A stretch of 58,729 bases of DNA from contig JAFGKO010000009.1 in assembly GCA_016928525.1 (NCBI GenBank), positions 1 through 58,729 of the forward strand, given 5' to 3'. The stretch comes from Anaerolineales bacterium (GTDB lineage: Bacteria > Chloroflexota > Anaerolineae > Anaerolineales > Villigracilaceae). Position numbers and translations under genes: made by a program. Positions 20,656 to 30,182 of this stretch are shown here, in pieces. The notes beneath the pieces were generated by a model, which worked only from the letters and a program-made list of their open reading frames with translations, was not told the origin of the DNA and ran no database searches. Positions within the stretch are counted from its first letter, which is position 1. Each line of letters starts with the position of its first letter.

Positions 20656-21593
20656 ATTGGTCATCCCTTCCCTTAGCTTTGCTCTATACGCTCATCTTCC
20701 CCGGTTTCCTGTTTACGGCGGTGATGGGATTGCTGTTGACCTGGGTGGACCGCAAGGTAACGGCGGTCATCCAGAGCCGCATGGGACCACCCTGGTTCCA
20801 GCCTTTTGCTGACGTCGGCAAGTTGTTGTTCAAGCGCATGATCGTCCCGAAAGGCGTGCGGACGGTGGGTTTCATCGGCGCGCCGCTGCTTTCAGTGGCG
20901 GGCGCAACTCTGGCCTCCGTGATTGTCTTCCTGGCGCTATTCGACCCGACTGTCGGCTTCATGGGCGACCTGATCGTGTTGGTCTATCTTTCGATGATGC
21001 CCGCCATTGCGCTGATTATCGGCGGGGCCTCATCACGCAGTCCGTTTGGGGCGATTGGGGCCAGCCGCGAGATGAGCATGGTGCTGGCTTATGAAGTCGG
21101 CTTCCTGCTGGCAGTTATAACGGTCATCATGCAGACCGGTTCGATCCGCTTTGCTGAAATCCTGGCTTACCAGGCCCAGAACGGCGCAGTGCTATGGAGC
21201 CTGTCCGGTTTCATTGCTGCGGCGGTTATGATCCTGTGTATGCAGGCCAAGTTGGGATTCCTGCCTTTCGACATCAGTGAAGCTGACACTGAATTGATCG
21301 GTGGCCCATTGGCTGAATATTCCGGTGTAGGTTTGGCGCTTTTCAAACTTTCACGGGCGATGATGTTCTTCTTCCTGCCTGTTTTCATTGTGCTGATCTT
21401 CACTGGCGCGCCGCAACTGAACCTGCTCTCAATCCTGGGTTTTCTAGTGAAGTTGCTGACGGTGCTGGTGCTGCTGATCCTGATCAAGATCACGCACGCT
21501 CGCCTGCGTCTCGACCAGGCCCTGCACTTCTTCTGGACGAAGGTTGGTCTGGCGGGGTTAGTTGCCCTGGCGTTCGCCTCGCTGGGATTGTAG
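20652..21593 (+). CDS. hycD: HycD/NuoH-like membrane subunit
   Basis: Membrane anchor of 313 aa with about eight helices, homologous to NuoH and HycD. The conserved stretch DRKVTAVIQSRMGPPWFQPF follows the first helix, and LPFDISEADTELIGGP near residue 205 carries the acidic residues of the NuoH E-channel. It connects the soluble hydrogenase arm to the antiporter-like subunits and is thought to take part in ion pumping. Confidence 0.93.
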   Translation: MNWSSLPLALLYTLIFPGFLFTAVMGLLLTWVDRKVTAVIQSRMGPPWFQPFADVGKLLFKRMIVPKGVRTVGFIGAPLLSVAGATLASVIVFLALFDPTVGFMGDLIVLVYLSMMPAIALIIGGASSRSPFGAIGASREMSMVLAYEVGFLLAVITVIMQTGSIRFAEILAYQAQNGAVLWSLSGFIAAAVMILCMQAKLGFLPFDISEADTELIGGPLAEYSGVGLALFKLSRAMMFFFLPVFIVLIFTGAPQLNLLSILGFLVKLLTVLVLLILIKITHARLRLDQALHFFWTKVGLAGLVALAFASLGL

Positions 21594-21606
21594 GAAGGAG
21601 GCCACC

Positions 21607-23022
21607 ATGCTTGCAATCGCTACCTTTGGCATCCCCATCCTGGGCTCCATATTGACCTTACTTGCAGACCGCATCAACGGACTGCTGCGCAACGTTCTGG
21701 CCGTGTTGACGGTCGCGGCGACGCTGGCCTGTGCCCTGCTGCTCATCCCGATCTCAACCGAAGCAAAGACCATTATGCTCGGCCCTTCGACCATTCCCGG
21801 TTTTGGTTTCAACTTCATCGTGGATGGGTTAGGCGTATACGTTGCGATCACATCCGCACTGATCGGTTTGTTGATCGTGGTGTACTCGGTCGGCTACATG
21901 CGTGACTATGAACACCTGGGCGAGTATTACTTCCTGGTGGTGCTCTTCCTGGGCGCCATGATGGGACTGGTGCTCTCGGCCAACCTGCTGCTCATTTACA
22001 TTTTCTGGGAAATCACCGCTATCTGCTCCTGGCGTTTGATCGGTTTCTTCCGTGACCCGGCCCACCTGCGCAGCGCGGACACAGCCCTGCTGATGACAGT
22101 CTTCGGTTCGTTCTTCATGCTGGTCGGCATGGAGATGGTCTGGCACGAGACCGGCACGCTGACTGTGGCCGCCATCCGCGGGCATACCATCAGTGACCTG
22201 GCGATGTTCTTCATGTTCATCGGCATCCTGGCTAAATCTGCTCAAGTACCGCTGCAAATCTGGCTGCCGGCCGCGGGTGTGGCTCCTTCCCCTGTCACCG
22301 CTCTCCTTCATGCGGCAGTGCTGGTGGTGATCGGCGTCTTTGCCTTTGCGCGCATCTTCATCGGCGCCTTCAACCTGCCTGCCAACTGGCAGACCTACAC
22401 GTCCATCGTCGCTACGCTCACTATCCTGATCGCTGGCGGCGCTGCGTTGGTGGAGAATAACGCTAAACGCATTCTGGCTTATTCCACGCTGGGACAATTG
22501 GCTTACGTCTATCTCGGATTTGCCAGCATGACTACCATTGGCATCGTCGGTGGACTGGTCTTCCTGCTGGCGCACAGTTTAGCCAAAGCAGGACTGTTCT
22601 TATGCGTGGGCATCATCGAGCACAAGACCCACACCAAGGACATCCGTGAATTAGGCGGCATGTTCAAAAGCATGCCGGTCACAGCCGTGGCCTTTATCCT
22701 GTGTGCGCTGACCATCATTGGCTTCCCACCCTCGGCTGGTTTCATCGGCAAGATGATGATCATCATGGGCGCGCTACAGGGCGGCAAGGTTGTCTATGCG
22801 GCGTTGGCGGTGCTGGGAGCGCTGCTTAGCATGGGCTACATGCTGCGCCTGTTCAACGCTGTTTTTCTCGGCCATAACCCGCGTTGGAAAGACGTCCGCG
22901 AGGGCACGCCCGGCATGGTGCTGACTGTGGTCGCGTTTGCTGTGCTCTCCATTTTGGCTGGTCTGGCTGCCACGCCGCTGCTGGATGTCGTCCAGGTGTT
23001 GGTCAGCCAGATGACAGGGTGA
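21607..23022 (+). CDS. Antiporter-type membrane subunit (HyfB/NuoN-like)
   Basis: Polytopic protein of 471 aa with about fourteen helices of the proton-antiporter family shared by complex I and Hyf/Mrp systems. Conserved parts are FWEITAICSWRLIGF (around residue 135), the lysine and histidine segment AKSAQVPLQIWLPAA (about 215) and the NAKRILAYSTLGQLAY block (about 285). The start is ATG 21607 behind GGAAGGAGG, not the upstream ATG inside the preceding gene. It implies ion translocation coupled to formate oxidation or H2 evolution. Confidence 0.9.
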   Translation: MLAIATFGIPILGSILTLLADRINGLLRNVLAVLTVAATLACALLLIPISTEAKTIMLGPSTIPGFGFNFIVDGLGVYVAITSALIGLLIVVYSVGYMRDYEHLGEYYFLVVLFLGAMMGLVLSANLLLIYIFWEITAICSWRLIGFFRDPAHLRSADTALLMTVFGSFFMLVGMEMVWHETGTLTVAAIRGHTISDLAMFFMFIGILAKSAQVPLQIWLPAAGVAPSPVTALLHAAVLVVIGVFAFARIFIGAFNLPANWQTYTSIVATLTILIAGGAALVENNAKRILAYSTLGQLAYVYLGFASMTTIGIVGGLVFLLAHSLAKAGLFLCVGIIEHKTHTKDIRELGGMFKSMPVTAVAFILCALTIIGFPPSAGFIGKMMIIMGALQGGKVVYAALAVLGALLSMGYMLRLFNAVFLGHNPRWKDVREGTPGMVLTVVAFAVLSILAGLAATPLLDVVQVLVSQMTG

Positions 23023-23026
23023 CATT

Positions 23027-25426
23027 ATGAACACACTCCTTTTCTACCCAATCGCTGTGCCCATCCTGGTCGGGTTGGTGTGCTTGCTAACGCGGAATCA
23101 GGCCAAAGTCCTGCGTGAAGCGCTGCTGGTCCTCACGACGATAGCCGCGCTGGCGTTGTCCGTCTTCCTGTTCGTCCAGCCCGACCTGTCCATCTCCATC
23201 CGTTGGCTGCAACTCACCCCAAGCCTGGCCATCGGTTTCGACCTGCGCACATCGGCTTTTGCCCGCTTCACGCTCGTCATCATTGCAGTCTTCGGCCTGT
23301 TGGCGGGGCTGTACTCGCTGCCCTTCATGCGCACACACCCGCGCCATCGCGAATATTATGCTTATTACCTGATGGCTTTGGGCGTGACGGGCGGCGCAGT
23401 GTTGGCAGGCAACCTGGTGCTGCTGCTGTTCTTCTGGGAGTTGCACGGCTTCCTGCTCTTCTTGATGGCCGGAATCAATGGGGACTCAGCGGTGCCGGCC
23501 TCTAAACGGACCTTGATGATCGCGGGCATTGGCGACCTGACACTGATGCTGGGCATTGGTCTGCTCTGGACGCAGACCGGCTCGCTGTCCATCAGTGGGC
23601 TCGCAACTCAAGCCCTGGTCCCCTCAACCCCGCTGCTGGGAGCGGCCTTCATCCTGATGGTTTTGGGTGCGTTCGCCAAGGGCGGCGTGATGCCGCTGCA
23701 CACCTGGATCCCGGCGATTTCAACTGAAACTCCCCTGACGATCATGAGTTACTTCACTTCGCTGGACAAGATGCTCGGCTTCTACCTGCTGACGGTGCTG
23801 TCGTTGCAAATCTTCGATATCTCCGGTTGGGCGGGCTGGTTCCTGATGACGGTCGGCGCAGTGACGCTGCTGGGCGGCGTGCTGATGGCCGTCATCCAGA
23901 AGGATTTCCGCCGGATGCTGGCTTTCCATTCGGTTTCGCAGGTCGGGTATATGGTCATCGGCATCGGTACAGGGACAGCACTGGGCGTGATTGGCGGGCT
24001 GTTCCACCTATTGAACATGATCATCGTCAAAGGCAGCCTGTACCTGTGTGGGGGCTCGGTGCAATATCGCACTGGCAAGAACCAGTTTGATGAAATGGGT
24101 GGCCTGGCTAGAGCCATGCCATGGACCTTCGTCGCCACGTTGATCGCTTCGCTGGCGATTGCGGGTGTGCCGCCGCTGAATGCCTTTGTTTCGAAGTGGA
24201 TGGTCTACCAGGGCATCATCGAACGCGGCGGGGTGGCTTTTCCCATTTTCCTGCTGGTCGCCATGTTCGGCTCTGCGCTGACACTGGCCTCCTTCATGAA
24301 GTTGCTCTACTCGATGTTCTGGGGTGACAAACCCGCCGGACTGGGCGAAGTCAAAGAATCCCCCTGGACGATGGCACTGCCTATCTTTATATTGGGACTG
24401 ATTGCAGTAGGCTTTGGCGTGTTCTATCACTGGCCGGTGACCGCGTTCCTTGCGCCCATCTTGGGACCGGGAACGCAAGTCACAGCGTTTGGATTGTGGA
24501 ATTCCGGGTTGGCGACTGTGCTGTTGGTTGTCAGCCTGTTGATCGGCCTGGTCATTTACTGGGCGGGACGTCCGCGCCGGAGCGTGGAAGCGGACGTCTT
24601 CCTGGGCGGCGAAGCGCTCGATCCCGAAGTCTATCACGTGCCCGGTACGCACTTCTACGGCCCGGTCAAGAACATGGACGGGCTGAGACAGGCCTACGAT
24701 ATGGCCGACCGCGGCGTGTTCGACTTGTACAAGCAGGGCGCCCAATTGATCAAGCGTGCTTCGCGCTGGGTTTACCAGTACATCGACCAGGCGTTGGCCG
24801 ATTTCTACCAGGAAGTCATCCCGGCGCTGCTCTCGCTGATCGGAGAAATCTTGCATGTGTTGAATGCGCGCATGGTGCTGACACATATCCTGTGGGCGCT
24901 ATATGCGTTGGGTGGTTTGGCCATTCTGATCGTGCCGGACCAGCACGATATCCTGACGCTGACACGTGTCATTGCCTGTGTGGGTATGATCGGCTGGGCC
25001 TTCCTGGCCTGGGTCGAGACCGATTTGCAGCGTATGCTGGTTCTGGCGGCCACCAGCCAGTTGGGGTTTGTGGTGCTGGGCATTACGCTTTCGTCTGCGG
25101 TGGCGCTGTCTTACCTGGCGACGGGTAGTATCGCTTTGATGGTGTTGTTTGTCGTGACGTATTTCATCCGCCGCAGCCTGCATACCTCGCGCATTGACCA
25201 GATGTCCGGCCTGGCCGGCAAGATGCCGGTGGCCTTTGTCTTCTTCGTGCTGGCGGCGCTGTGGCTTTCCGGCCTGCCGCCTTTCGGCAGTTTCTTCAGC
25301 AAGTTCCGACTGGGTGTGGCGGCGGGCGAGATCAGCCCTTTCCTGACGATTGCTATCACCGGCGCCGCCATCCTGACGCTGGCGTACTTGCTGCGACCCA
25401 TCCGTAGATTCTTGCGGAATGAATGA
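23027..25426 (+). CDS. Long antiporter-type subunit with a second partial antiporter module
   Basis: Membrane protein of 799 aa. Residues 1-480 form a full antiporter module: FWELHGFLLFLMAG, GAFAKGGVMPLHTWIPAIS and QKDFRRMLAFHSVSQVGYM are present. Residues 500-620 carry a helix and an amphipathic stretch. Residues 640-799 look like the second half of another antiporter module, with ETDLQRMLVLAATSQLGFV and GLPPFGSFFSKF echoing the conserved parts of the first. Such a 1.5-module fusion resembles the large subunits of Mrp-like or HyfF-type systems. It is the last subunit of the operon before a strong hairpin. Confidence 0.85.
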   Translation: MNTLLFYPIAVPILVGLVCLLTRNQAKVLREALLVLTTIAALALSVFLFVQPDLSISIRWLQLTPSLAIGFDLRTSAFARFTLVIIAVFGLLAGLYSLPFMRTHPRHREYYAYYLMALGVTGGAVLAGNLVLLLFFWELHGFLLFLMAGINGDSAVPASKRTLMIAGIGDLTLMLGIGLLWTQTGSLSISGLATQALVPSTPLLGAAFILMVLGAFAKGGVMPLHTWIPAISTETPLTIMSYFTSLDKMLGFYLLTVLSLQIFDISGWAGWFLMTVGAVTLLGGVLMAVIQKDFRRMLAFHSVSQVGYMVIGIGTGTALGVIGGLFHLLNMIIVKGSLYLCGGSVQYRTGKNQFDEMGGLARAMPWTFVATLIASLAIAGVPPLNAFVSKWMVYQGIIERGGVAFPIFLLVAMFGSALTLASFMKLLYSMFWGDKPAGLGEVKESPWTMALPIFILGLIAVGFGVFYHWPVTAFLAPILGPGTQVTAFGLWNSGLATVLLVVSLLIGLVIYWAGRPRRSVEADVFLGGEALDPEVYHVPGTHFYGPVKNMDGLRQAYDMADRGVFDLYKQGAQLIKRASRWVYQYIDQALADFYQEVIPALLSLIGEILHVLNARMVLTHILWALYALGGLAILIVPDQHDILTLTRVIACVGMIGWAFLAWVETDLQRMLVLAATSQLGFVVLGITLSSAVALSYLATGSIALMVLFVVTYFIRRSLHTSRIDQMSGLAGKMPVAFVFFVLAALWLSGLPPFGSFFSKFRLGVAAGEISPFLTIAITGAAILTLAYLLRPIRRFLRNE

Positions 25427-25438
25427 TTGAAGGTGCAC

Positions 25439-25498
25439 AACGTCCCGTAGGTTTGTCTCCAAGTTTCGCCTGTTATGAGAGAACCTACGGGACGTTTT
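25439..25498 (+). terminator. Strong inverted repeat after the hydrogenase operon
   Basis: AACGTCCCGTAGGTT (25439-25453) and AACCTACGGGACGTT (25482-25496) are perfectly complementary, with a 28-nt loop and a short T run (25495-25498). It ends most transcripts before the protease gene or attenuates its expression. Confidence 0.6.
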
Positions 25499-25514
25499 TA
25501 AGGTGAAAGAGTCA

Positions 25515-25982
25515 ATGCTTGCGGAGTTAAGCTCGCGCCTAGCGGGGAAACGCGTGCTCGTCCTGGGAGTAGGGAATCGCTTAAGAGGGGATGATGCCGT
25601 TGGCCCCTTACTGGTTGACCACCTGCAAGGGAAAGTAAATGTCCCGTTGATCGATGCGGGGGACGTTCCGGAGAACTACCTGGGCCCCATCGAAGAGTCC
25701 GGCGCGGACCTGGTCCTGGTCCTGGATGCGACCGACCTGGGCGCGAAGGTTGGCGATGCAGCCATCTTTGATATCGAGCAGATACAGGGGAAATCCATCT
25801 CCACTCATACGGCCAATTTAGGGCTGCTCTTCAAAGTCATGCCTCCTGAAACGCGGCCGCAGGTCATTGTCTTGGGTATCCAGCCGGGAAATATAGAGTT
25901 TGGGCAGGGGTTATCTGACCCGGTACGCGCGACAATGGAAAACTTGACGGTGATGCTCATTGAAGTTCTGCTTCTTTCATAA
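25515..25982 (+). CDS. hycI: HycI-like hydrogenase maturation protease
   Basis: Endopeptidase that removes the C-terminal tail of the hydrogenase large subunit after nickel insertion. At 155 aa it matches HycI. The signature VLGVGNRLRGDDAVGP, the DAGDVPENYLGPI block and the STHTANLGLL histidine segment supply the expected Asp-Asp-His nickel ligands. ATG 25515 has AAGGTG upstream; a GTG at 25503 is the alternative. The likely cleavage site in the substrate (CTER|M) matches the Arg-Met site of HycE. Expression may depend on read-through of the hairpin just before it. Confidence 0.93.
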   Translation: MLAELSSRLAGKRVLVLGVGNRLRGDDAVGPLLVDHLQGKVNVPLIDAGDVPENYLGPIEESGADLVLVLDATDLGAKVGDAAIFDIEQIQGKSISTHTANLGLLFKVMPPETRPQVIVLGIQPGNIEFGQGLSDPVRATMENLTVMLIEVLLLS

Positions 25983-26043
25983 CCCCAAATTAAAACTTAC
26001 GGATTGTTTCGCATAGGTAGTGTTTAAAGAATCGTTATTACAA

Positions 26044-26072
26044 TTATTGAGTTAATTTTCATTGGTTATAAT
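26044..26072 (+). promoter_or_regulatory. Promoter of the pentapeptide-repeat gene
   Basis: TTATTG (26044-26049) and TATAAT (26067-26072) are separated by 17 nt, 87 nt before the pentapeptide ATG. The region from 25983 to here is AT-rich with no gene. Confidence 0.5.
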
Positions 26073-26281
26073 GCAAGATATATTTCATGTACGTTGAAAT
26101 GGGGAGTTTCCTATTGGAGAACCTCTCATCGTTCGTATATTTGATGACATAGCAAATAATGTCAAATTCAGAGCATAAAAGAATCTTATTACGAGGCGCT
26201 TCAATTTGGAATCAGTGGAGAAGCGCTAACCCCCAAATTAAGCCAAATCTTAATAGAGCTAATTTGAAAGGTGTAGATCTA

Positions 26282-27140
26282 TGAGAGTGTTTTGAAAATG
26301 GTTGAGTAAACTTGTAGGTGTGAACAGACAAGCCTACCCAACCGATCTCAATGATAATCAGTGGGCGCTAATTGCGCCACTGTTACCCAAAAGGTGCACC
26401 TTGCGTGGACGACCTCGGACCTGGAGCTATCGTGACATTATCGATGCTATTTTGTATGTTGTTCGGGGTGGATGTGGGTGGCGACTGATGCCACACGATC
26501 TCCCGCCCTGGCAAACCGTGTATGGTTACTACTGGCAATGGCGTAATAATGGTTTGTGGCAACAAATCAATACACTCCTGGTTGAAAAAGTACGCGTGAA
26601 GCAAGGCCGAAAACCACAACCAAGCGCTGGCATCATTGACAGTCAAAGCGTCAAGACCTCGGAAGGTGGCGAAGCCCGCGGCGTGGACGTCTATAAGCAG
26701 GTTTCTGGGCGTAAAAGACACATCGTTGTAGATACTTTAGGCCTGTTACTGATCGTTTTGGTGCATAGCGCCAATATGCCAGATGGCAATGGCGGCAAAC
26801 TTGTGCTGGCAAAGTTATTTGAGCGTATCAAACACAGCGTCTACAATCGTTGGTGTCGCTTGAAACTGATTTGGGCTGATGGCGCATACGAACATATCAT
26901 CGCCTGGGTCAAGCAACAATGCGGCTGGAAATTGTACATCGTCCACCTGAAGCCAAAGGCTTTCAACTCCTGCCGCGACGCTGGATTGTCGAACGCACTT
27001 TCGGGTGGTTTGGACGCTACAGACGCCTGAGTAGAGATTATGAACACCAAACGCTTTCCAGCGAATCAATGGTGTATCTGGCTAGCATTCACCGCATGTT
27101 GCGGCTACTGACCAGTGATCCTTGAATTTCAAAACACTCT
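26282..27140 (+). mobile_element. IS5-family insertion sequence, about 859 bp
   Basis: Terminal inverted repeats GAGAGTGTTTTGAAA (26283-26297) and TTTCAAAACACTCTC (27127-27141) are perfect. CTA at 26279-26281 and at 27141-27143 fits a 3-bp target duplication overlapping the right end. Removing one copy plus the IS restores the pentapeptide frame. It encodes one transposase with a frame break, so transposition is probably lost unless frameshifting occurs. Confidence 0.88.
26302..27125 (+). pseudogene. IS5-family transposase, frame-broken
   Basis: DDE transposase of the IS5 family: the DDE residues are in IIDSQSVKT, WADGAYE and WIVERTFGW. The first part reads from TTG 26302, and the second part (ending LTSDP at 27125) is in the -1 frame. 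The break lies around 26920-26940, where GWKL in one frame meets LEIVHRPPEAKGF in the other. No A6G-type slippery heptamer is visible there. Programmed frameshifting is therefore unlikely and a small deletion is the simpler reading. Confidence 0.85.
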
Positions 27141-27701
27141 CTAAGAAATTTTAATTTGAGTAATGCTAAACTACGGTGGGTCAATTTTAGAGAAGCCAAT
27201 CTAAGTTTCTGCGACTTGAGTAATTCTGATTTAAAACACGCTGACTTTAGTGATGCTGATCTTTCGTATGCAGACCTAAGCAACGCCAAATTGTCTGATA
27301 CTGACTTTACCAATGCAAATCTCGATCAAGCTAATCTAGAAGGGACATTGCATAACATTCATACAGTATTTCCAGACCAAAAGAGAAAGGACAAACCAAT
27401 GTTTAAGAAACCCGAATCTTCTAATGCACCTTCGCTCAAGCCGGTATCATTACCCGCATCTAACCACCCAACTGCTAATACACGACAAATTCCTCAACAA
27501 TGGGAATATGTTTGCTTGATGTTGCCAGTGCTTAAAGTTGCTGACCCAAATGAGACTCTAAATAATATGGGAATTCTAGGTTGGGAGCTTGTTAGTACAC
27601 AAATCTTCGAAATGCCGGTTGTCGGCAAGGGGCGAGAGTTGTATTTCAAACGACCGAAAATGGAGTAACACCCTAATTCGCCAGGGTTATAGGTTCATGT
27701 T

Positions 27702-27736
27702 CTAGCAGCTTGTCCGCCTCTCCGACAAGCTGCTAG
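27702..27736. repeat. Inverted repeat at the edge of the ISKra4-type remnant
   Basis: CTAGCAGCTTGTC (27702-27714) and GACAAGCTGCTAG (27724-27736) are perfectly complementary around 9 nt. It lies where the transposase frame opens and may mark the truncation point of the element. Confidence 0.6.
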
Positions 27737-28845
27737 TAGAACAGTTCGGGTTGAAACCTGGAGCGGTAACAGCAGGGTTGGCCACCTTGTTAGCATTGGC
27801 GGGGATTGAGTTCTCATACGACAAAAGCCCAAAGTGGTTAGAAGCCTACTTGTTGTTTGACATCTCCGAAAACACAGTGCGCTCAGAGACAGAGCAAATG
27901 GGGGCGTTGCAAGAAAAGCGCGAAGAAGCGTTGAGCCAACAAAGTAAGGATGAGAGGTATTTGCAGGAAAGACAACGCAATCCTGGGAGGATTGTCTCCT
28001 GCTTGTATGGCTCCATCGATGCAGCCAAGGTGCGCATTGAACCTCGTCCGAAGAAAGGGGAAGAGAAAGAAGAACATGAAGATTGGCGTGACATGAAGAT
28101 GTTGTGTTGGTTTGAAACCGAGGTTGTGCCGCCCAGTCAGCGTTCCAAGCGCCAGCAGAAGAAAGCAGTAAGAGAGCAGACTGCTTTGCGTGCTAAGAAC
28201 ATGCGATGTTTTTGCGATATCACCAAAGCAGAGGCGTTTGGAAAACTATTGTGAGCTACTGGCTGCACGGTCAATGCCGATTTTTGTCCTGATCTGGCTT
28301 TCTTGGGCGATGGGGCTACCTGGATCTGGAACCTGGTCACCCAATACTATCCCAATGCCAAACAAATTGTAGACTGGTATCATGCTGAAGAACACCTCGA
28401 AATTGTGGCCGCCGCTGCTTTCTCCGACTTGGCCCAACGAGCAACCTGGCTTGAAGAAACTACCCGGGCGCTGTGGGATGGACAGGTCGAAGATGTCGTC
28501 GTCGCCTGCCAAACCTTGGCCCAAACTTGTTCGCAGGCTGCACAGGCCGTGACCTACTTCACCAACAATATGGAGCGCATGCGTTATGATCGCTTCCGGG
28601 CTGCGGGCTATATGATCGGCAGCGGCACGATCGAAAGCGGCTGCAAGCAGATCGTTTCTCAGCGCCTCAAACTGTCTGGTGCACAATGGCTCGTTTCAGG
28701 CGCTGTTCGCACCGCTAAGGCACGCGCCGCCTGGCTCAGCCAACAATGGCACATCCTTTGCGCTCACCGTTCTGCTTTGCCCCTCGCGCTGCCTGACAAC
28801 ATTTGCGTGCACACTGGTATCTTGACAGAATTTTCAAATCCTTAA
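27706..28845 (+). pseudogene. ISKra4-family transposase remnant with internal stop
   Basis: The frame opens after TAG 27703-27705 and lacks the first part of the family protein. Residues near GLKPGAVTAGLATLLAL and the later FLGDGATWIWNLV, QIVDWYHAEEHL and GSGTIESGCKQIVSQRLKLS blocks are typical of ISKra4 transposases. One TGA at 28252-28254 interrupts it, where family members usually have Trp (context FGKLL-[stop]-A). A TGG to TGA mutation explains this. The rest is open to 28845. The gene is dead by truncation and nonsense mutation. Confidence 0.85.
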
Positions 28846-28889
28846 CTTGTGACCGATGCTTTTAGGCGAAATACTTTAAAATAGAAGCT

Positions 28890-30182
28890 GTGAAATCACC
28901 CTTACGACTCAATACTCGCCTGTTGCCCCTGCTTGTGATCGCGCTGTTTGTCATGCAGTTGATCGATCCTTCGCAGGTGTGGATGACCCTGCTGGTTGGG
29001 TTGGGCGGCCTTTGGCTGATCGCATACCTCTGGGCGCGCAGCCTGGCCGGACGGCTCACGATCGTGCGTGAAATGCGCTATGGATGGATGCAGGTCGGTG
29101 ATGCGCTGGAAGAACGCTTCACGTTGAATAATAAGAGTTGGTTGCCTGCCACCTGGGTGGAGCTTGAAGATCACTCTTCTTTACCGGGTTACGATGCCAG
29201 CCTGGCCACCGGGGTAGATGGTTCAGGGACAAACCAGTGGCGCAAAAAAGGGACATGTAACCGGCGCGGCCTGTATCAATTAGGGGATACCAGCATCCTG
29301 ACGGGCGACCCGTTTGGCATATATTCTGTCACCATCACGGACACCGCAAAGGCGTCGCTGATGGTCATGCCGCCGGTCGTGCCCTTGCCGCCCCTGGAAA
29401 TCATCCCCGGCGGGTACAGCGGCGAGGGACGCCCGATCCCTGATGCTCCGGAACGCAGCGTAGATGCCAGCAGCGTGCGTGAATATGTGCCAGGAGACAG
29501 TATGCGCTTGGTCCATTGGAAGACGACCGCCCGGCATGGGAAACCATTCGTGCGCCTGTTCGATGGCACCCCCGCCAGCGATTGGTGGATATTGCTGGAT
29601 TTGCAAGCTTCAGCGCAGGCTGGTCTTGGGGAAGATTCCACGGAAGAGCACGGCATCATCCTGGCGGCTTCGCTGGCCGACCGGGGGTTGCGCATGCAGC
29701 GAGGTATAGGCCTGGTATCGAACGGGAAAACACTCGATTGGTTGCCTCCCCGCACTGGCGATGGCCAGCGCTGGGAAATTTTGCGCGTGCTGGCGCTCGC
29801 AGCACGCGGAGAGACATCGCTTGGGGAAGTGCTTGAGCACGCCCGACCCAACCTGGGCCGCAATGCCAGCCTGCTCATCATAACGCCCACCGCCAGGATC
29901 GATTGGCTGAGAACGCTTCCTCTTCTCAACCGGCGTGGGATCAGGCCGACTGTCCTGCTGCTCGACCTGCATTCCTTCGACTCGAAACGGGATAATTCCA
30001 GGGTCGCGGTTGAGCTCAAGAAGGTACATGTCCCCTGCCACCTGATCCCGCGCGAGCTCTTGGATCGCCCTGAAGCGCACCCCGGGACGCGCGGCCAGTG
30101 GGAATGGCGCATCTCTCCCTTGGGACGGGCCATCCCTGTCCATGCGCCTGATGATCATAGCTGGCGGAGGCTGGCAAAATGA
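28890..30182 (+). CDS. DUF58 (vWA-like) protein
   Basis: Protein of 430 aa with two N-terminal helices (residues 10-55) and the DUF58 core. The signature SSVREYVPGDSMRLVHWKTT near residues 190-212 is diagnostic. DUF58 proteins usually accompany a MoxR ATPase and a TgpA transglutaminase. Here the transglutaminase follows with an ATGA overlap, but no MoxR gene precedes; the transposase remnant lies there instead. GTG start, by absence of an upstream ATG. The role is probably envelope-related, but unproven. Confidence 0.87.
   Translation: MKSPLRLNTRLLPLLVIALFVMQLIDPSQVWMTLLVGLGGLWLIAYLWARSLAGRLTIVREMRYGWMQVGDALEERFTLNNKSWLPATWVELEDHSSLPGYDASLATGVDGSGTNQWRKKGTCNRRGLYQLGDTSILTGDPFGIYSVTITDTAKASLMVMPPVVPLPPLEIIPGGYSGEGRPIPDAPERSVDASSVREYVPGDSMRLVHWKTTARHGKPFVRLFDGTPASDWWILLDLQASAQAGLGEDSTEEHGIILAASLADRGLRMQRGIGLVSNGKTLDWLPPRTGDGQRWEILRVLALAARGETSLGEVLEHARPNLGRNASLLIITPTARIDWLRTLPLLNRRGIRPTVLLLDLHSFDSKRDNSRVAVELKKVHVPCHLIPRELLDRPEAHPGTRGQWEWRISPLGRAIPVHAPDDHSWRRLAK

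Larger units (their letters stand above)
26159..27668 (+). pseudogene. Pentapeptide-repeat protein gene interrupted by an IS5-type element
   Basis: The gene starts at ATG 26159 with the typical N-terminal cap (WNQWRSANPQIKPNLNRANL) and is cut after codon 41. After the IS the same frame resumes at 27144 with uninterrupted A(N/D)LXX repeats (RNFNLSNAKLRWVNFREANL and so on). Joining 26281 to 27144 keeps the pentapeptide phase exactly. The intact protein would have about 215 aa: ten or more repeats forming a beta-helix, then a linker and a C-terminal DUF4177-like domain (QQWEYVCLMLPV ... ELYFKRP). Function is unknown. The base composition is AT-richer than the surroundings. Confidence 0.85.

Noticed and set aside
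24008..24886. 292-codon minus-strand frame inside the antiporter gene
   Set aside because: Its composition is rich in His, Gln and Arg, as is typical of antisense shadows of membrane-protein genes.
26915..26945. Programmed -1 frameshifting in the IS5-type transposase
   Set aside because: No slippery heptamer is visible, and the break is late in the gene, unlike the known two-frame IS5 groups. A small deletion fits better.
28252..28254. In-frame TGA in the ISKra4-type transposase as a third selenocysteine codon
   Set aside because: Family members have Trp here, no cysteine motif is near, and the gene is also truncated. A TGG to TGA mutation is the simple explanation.
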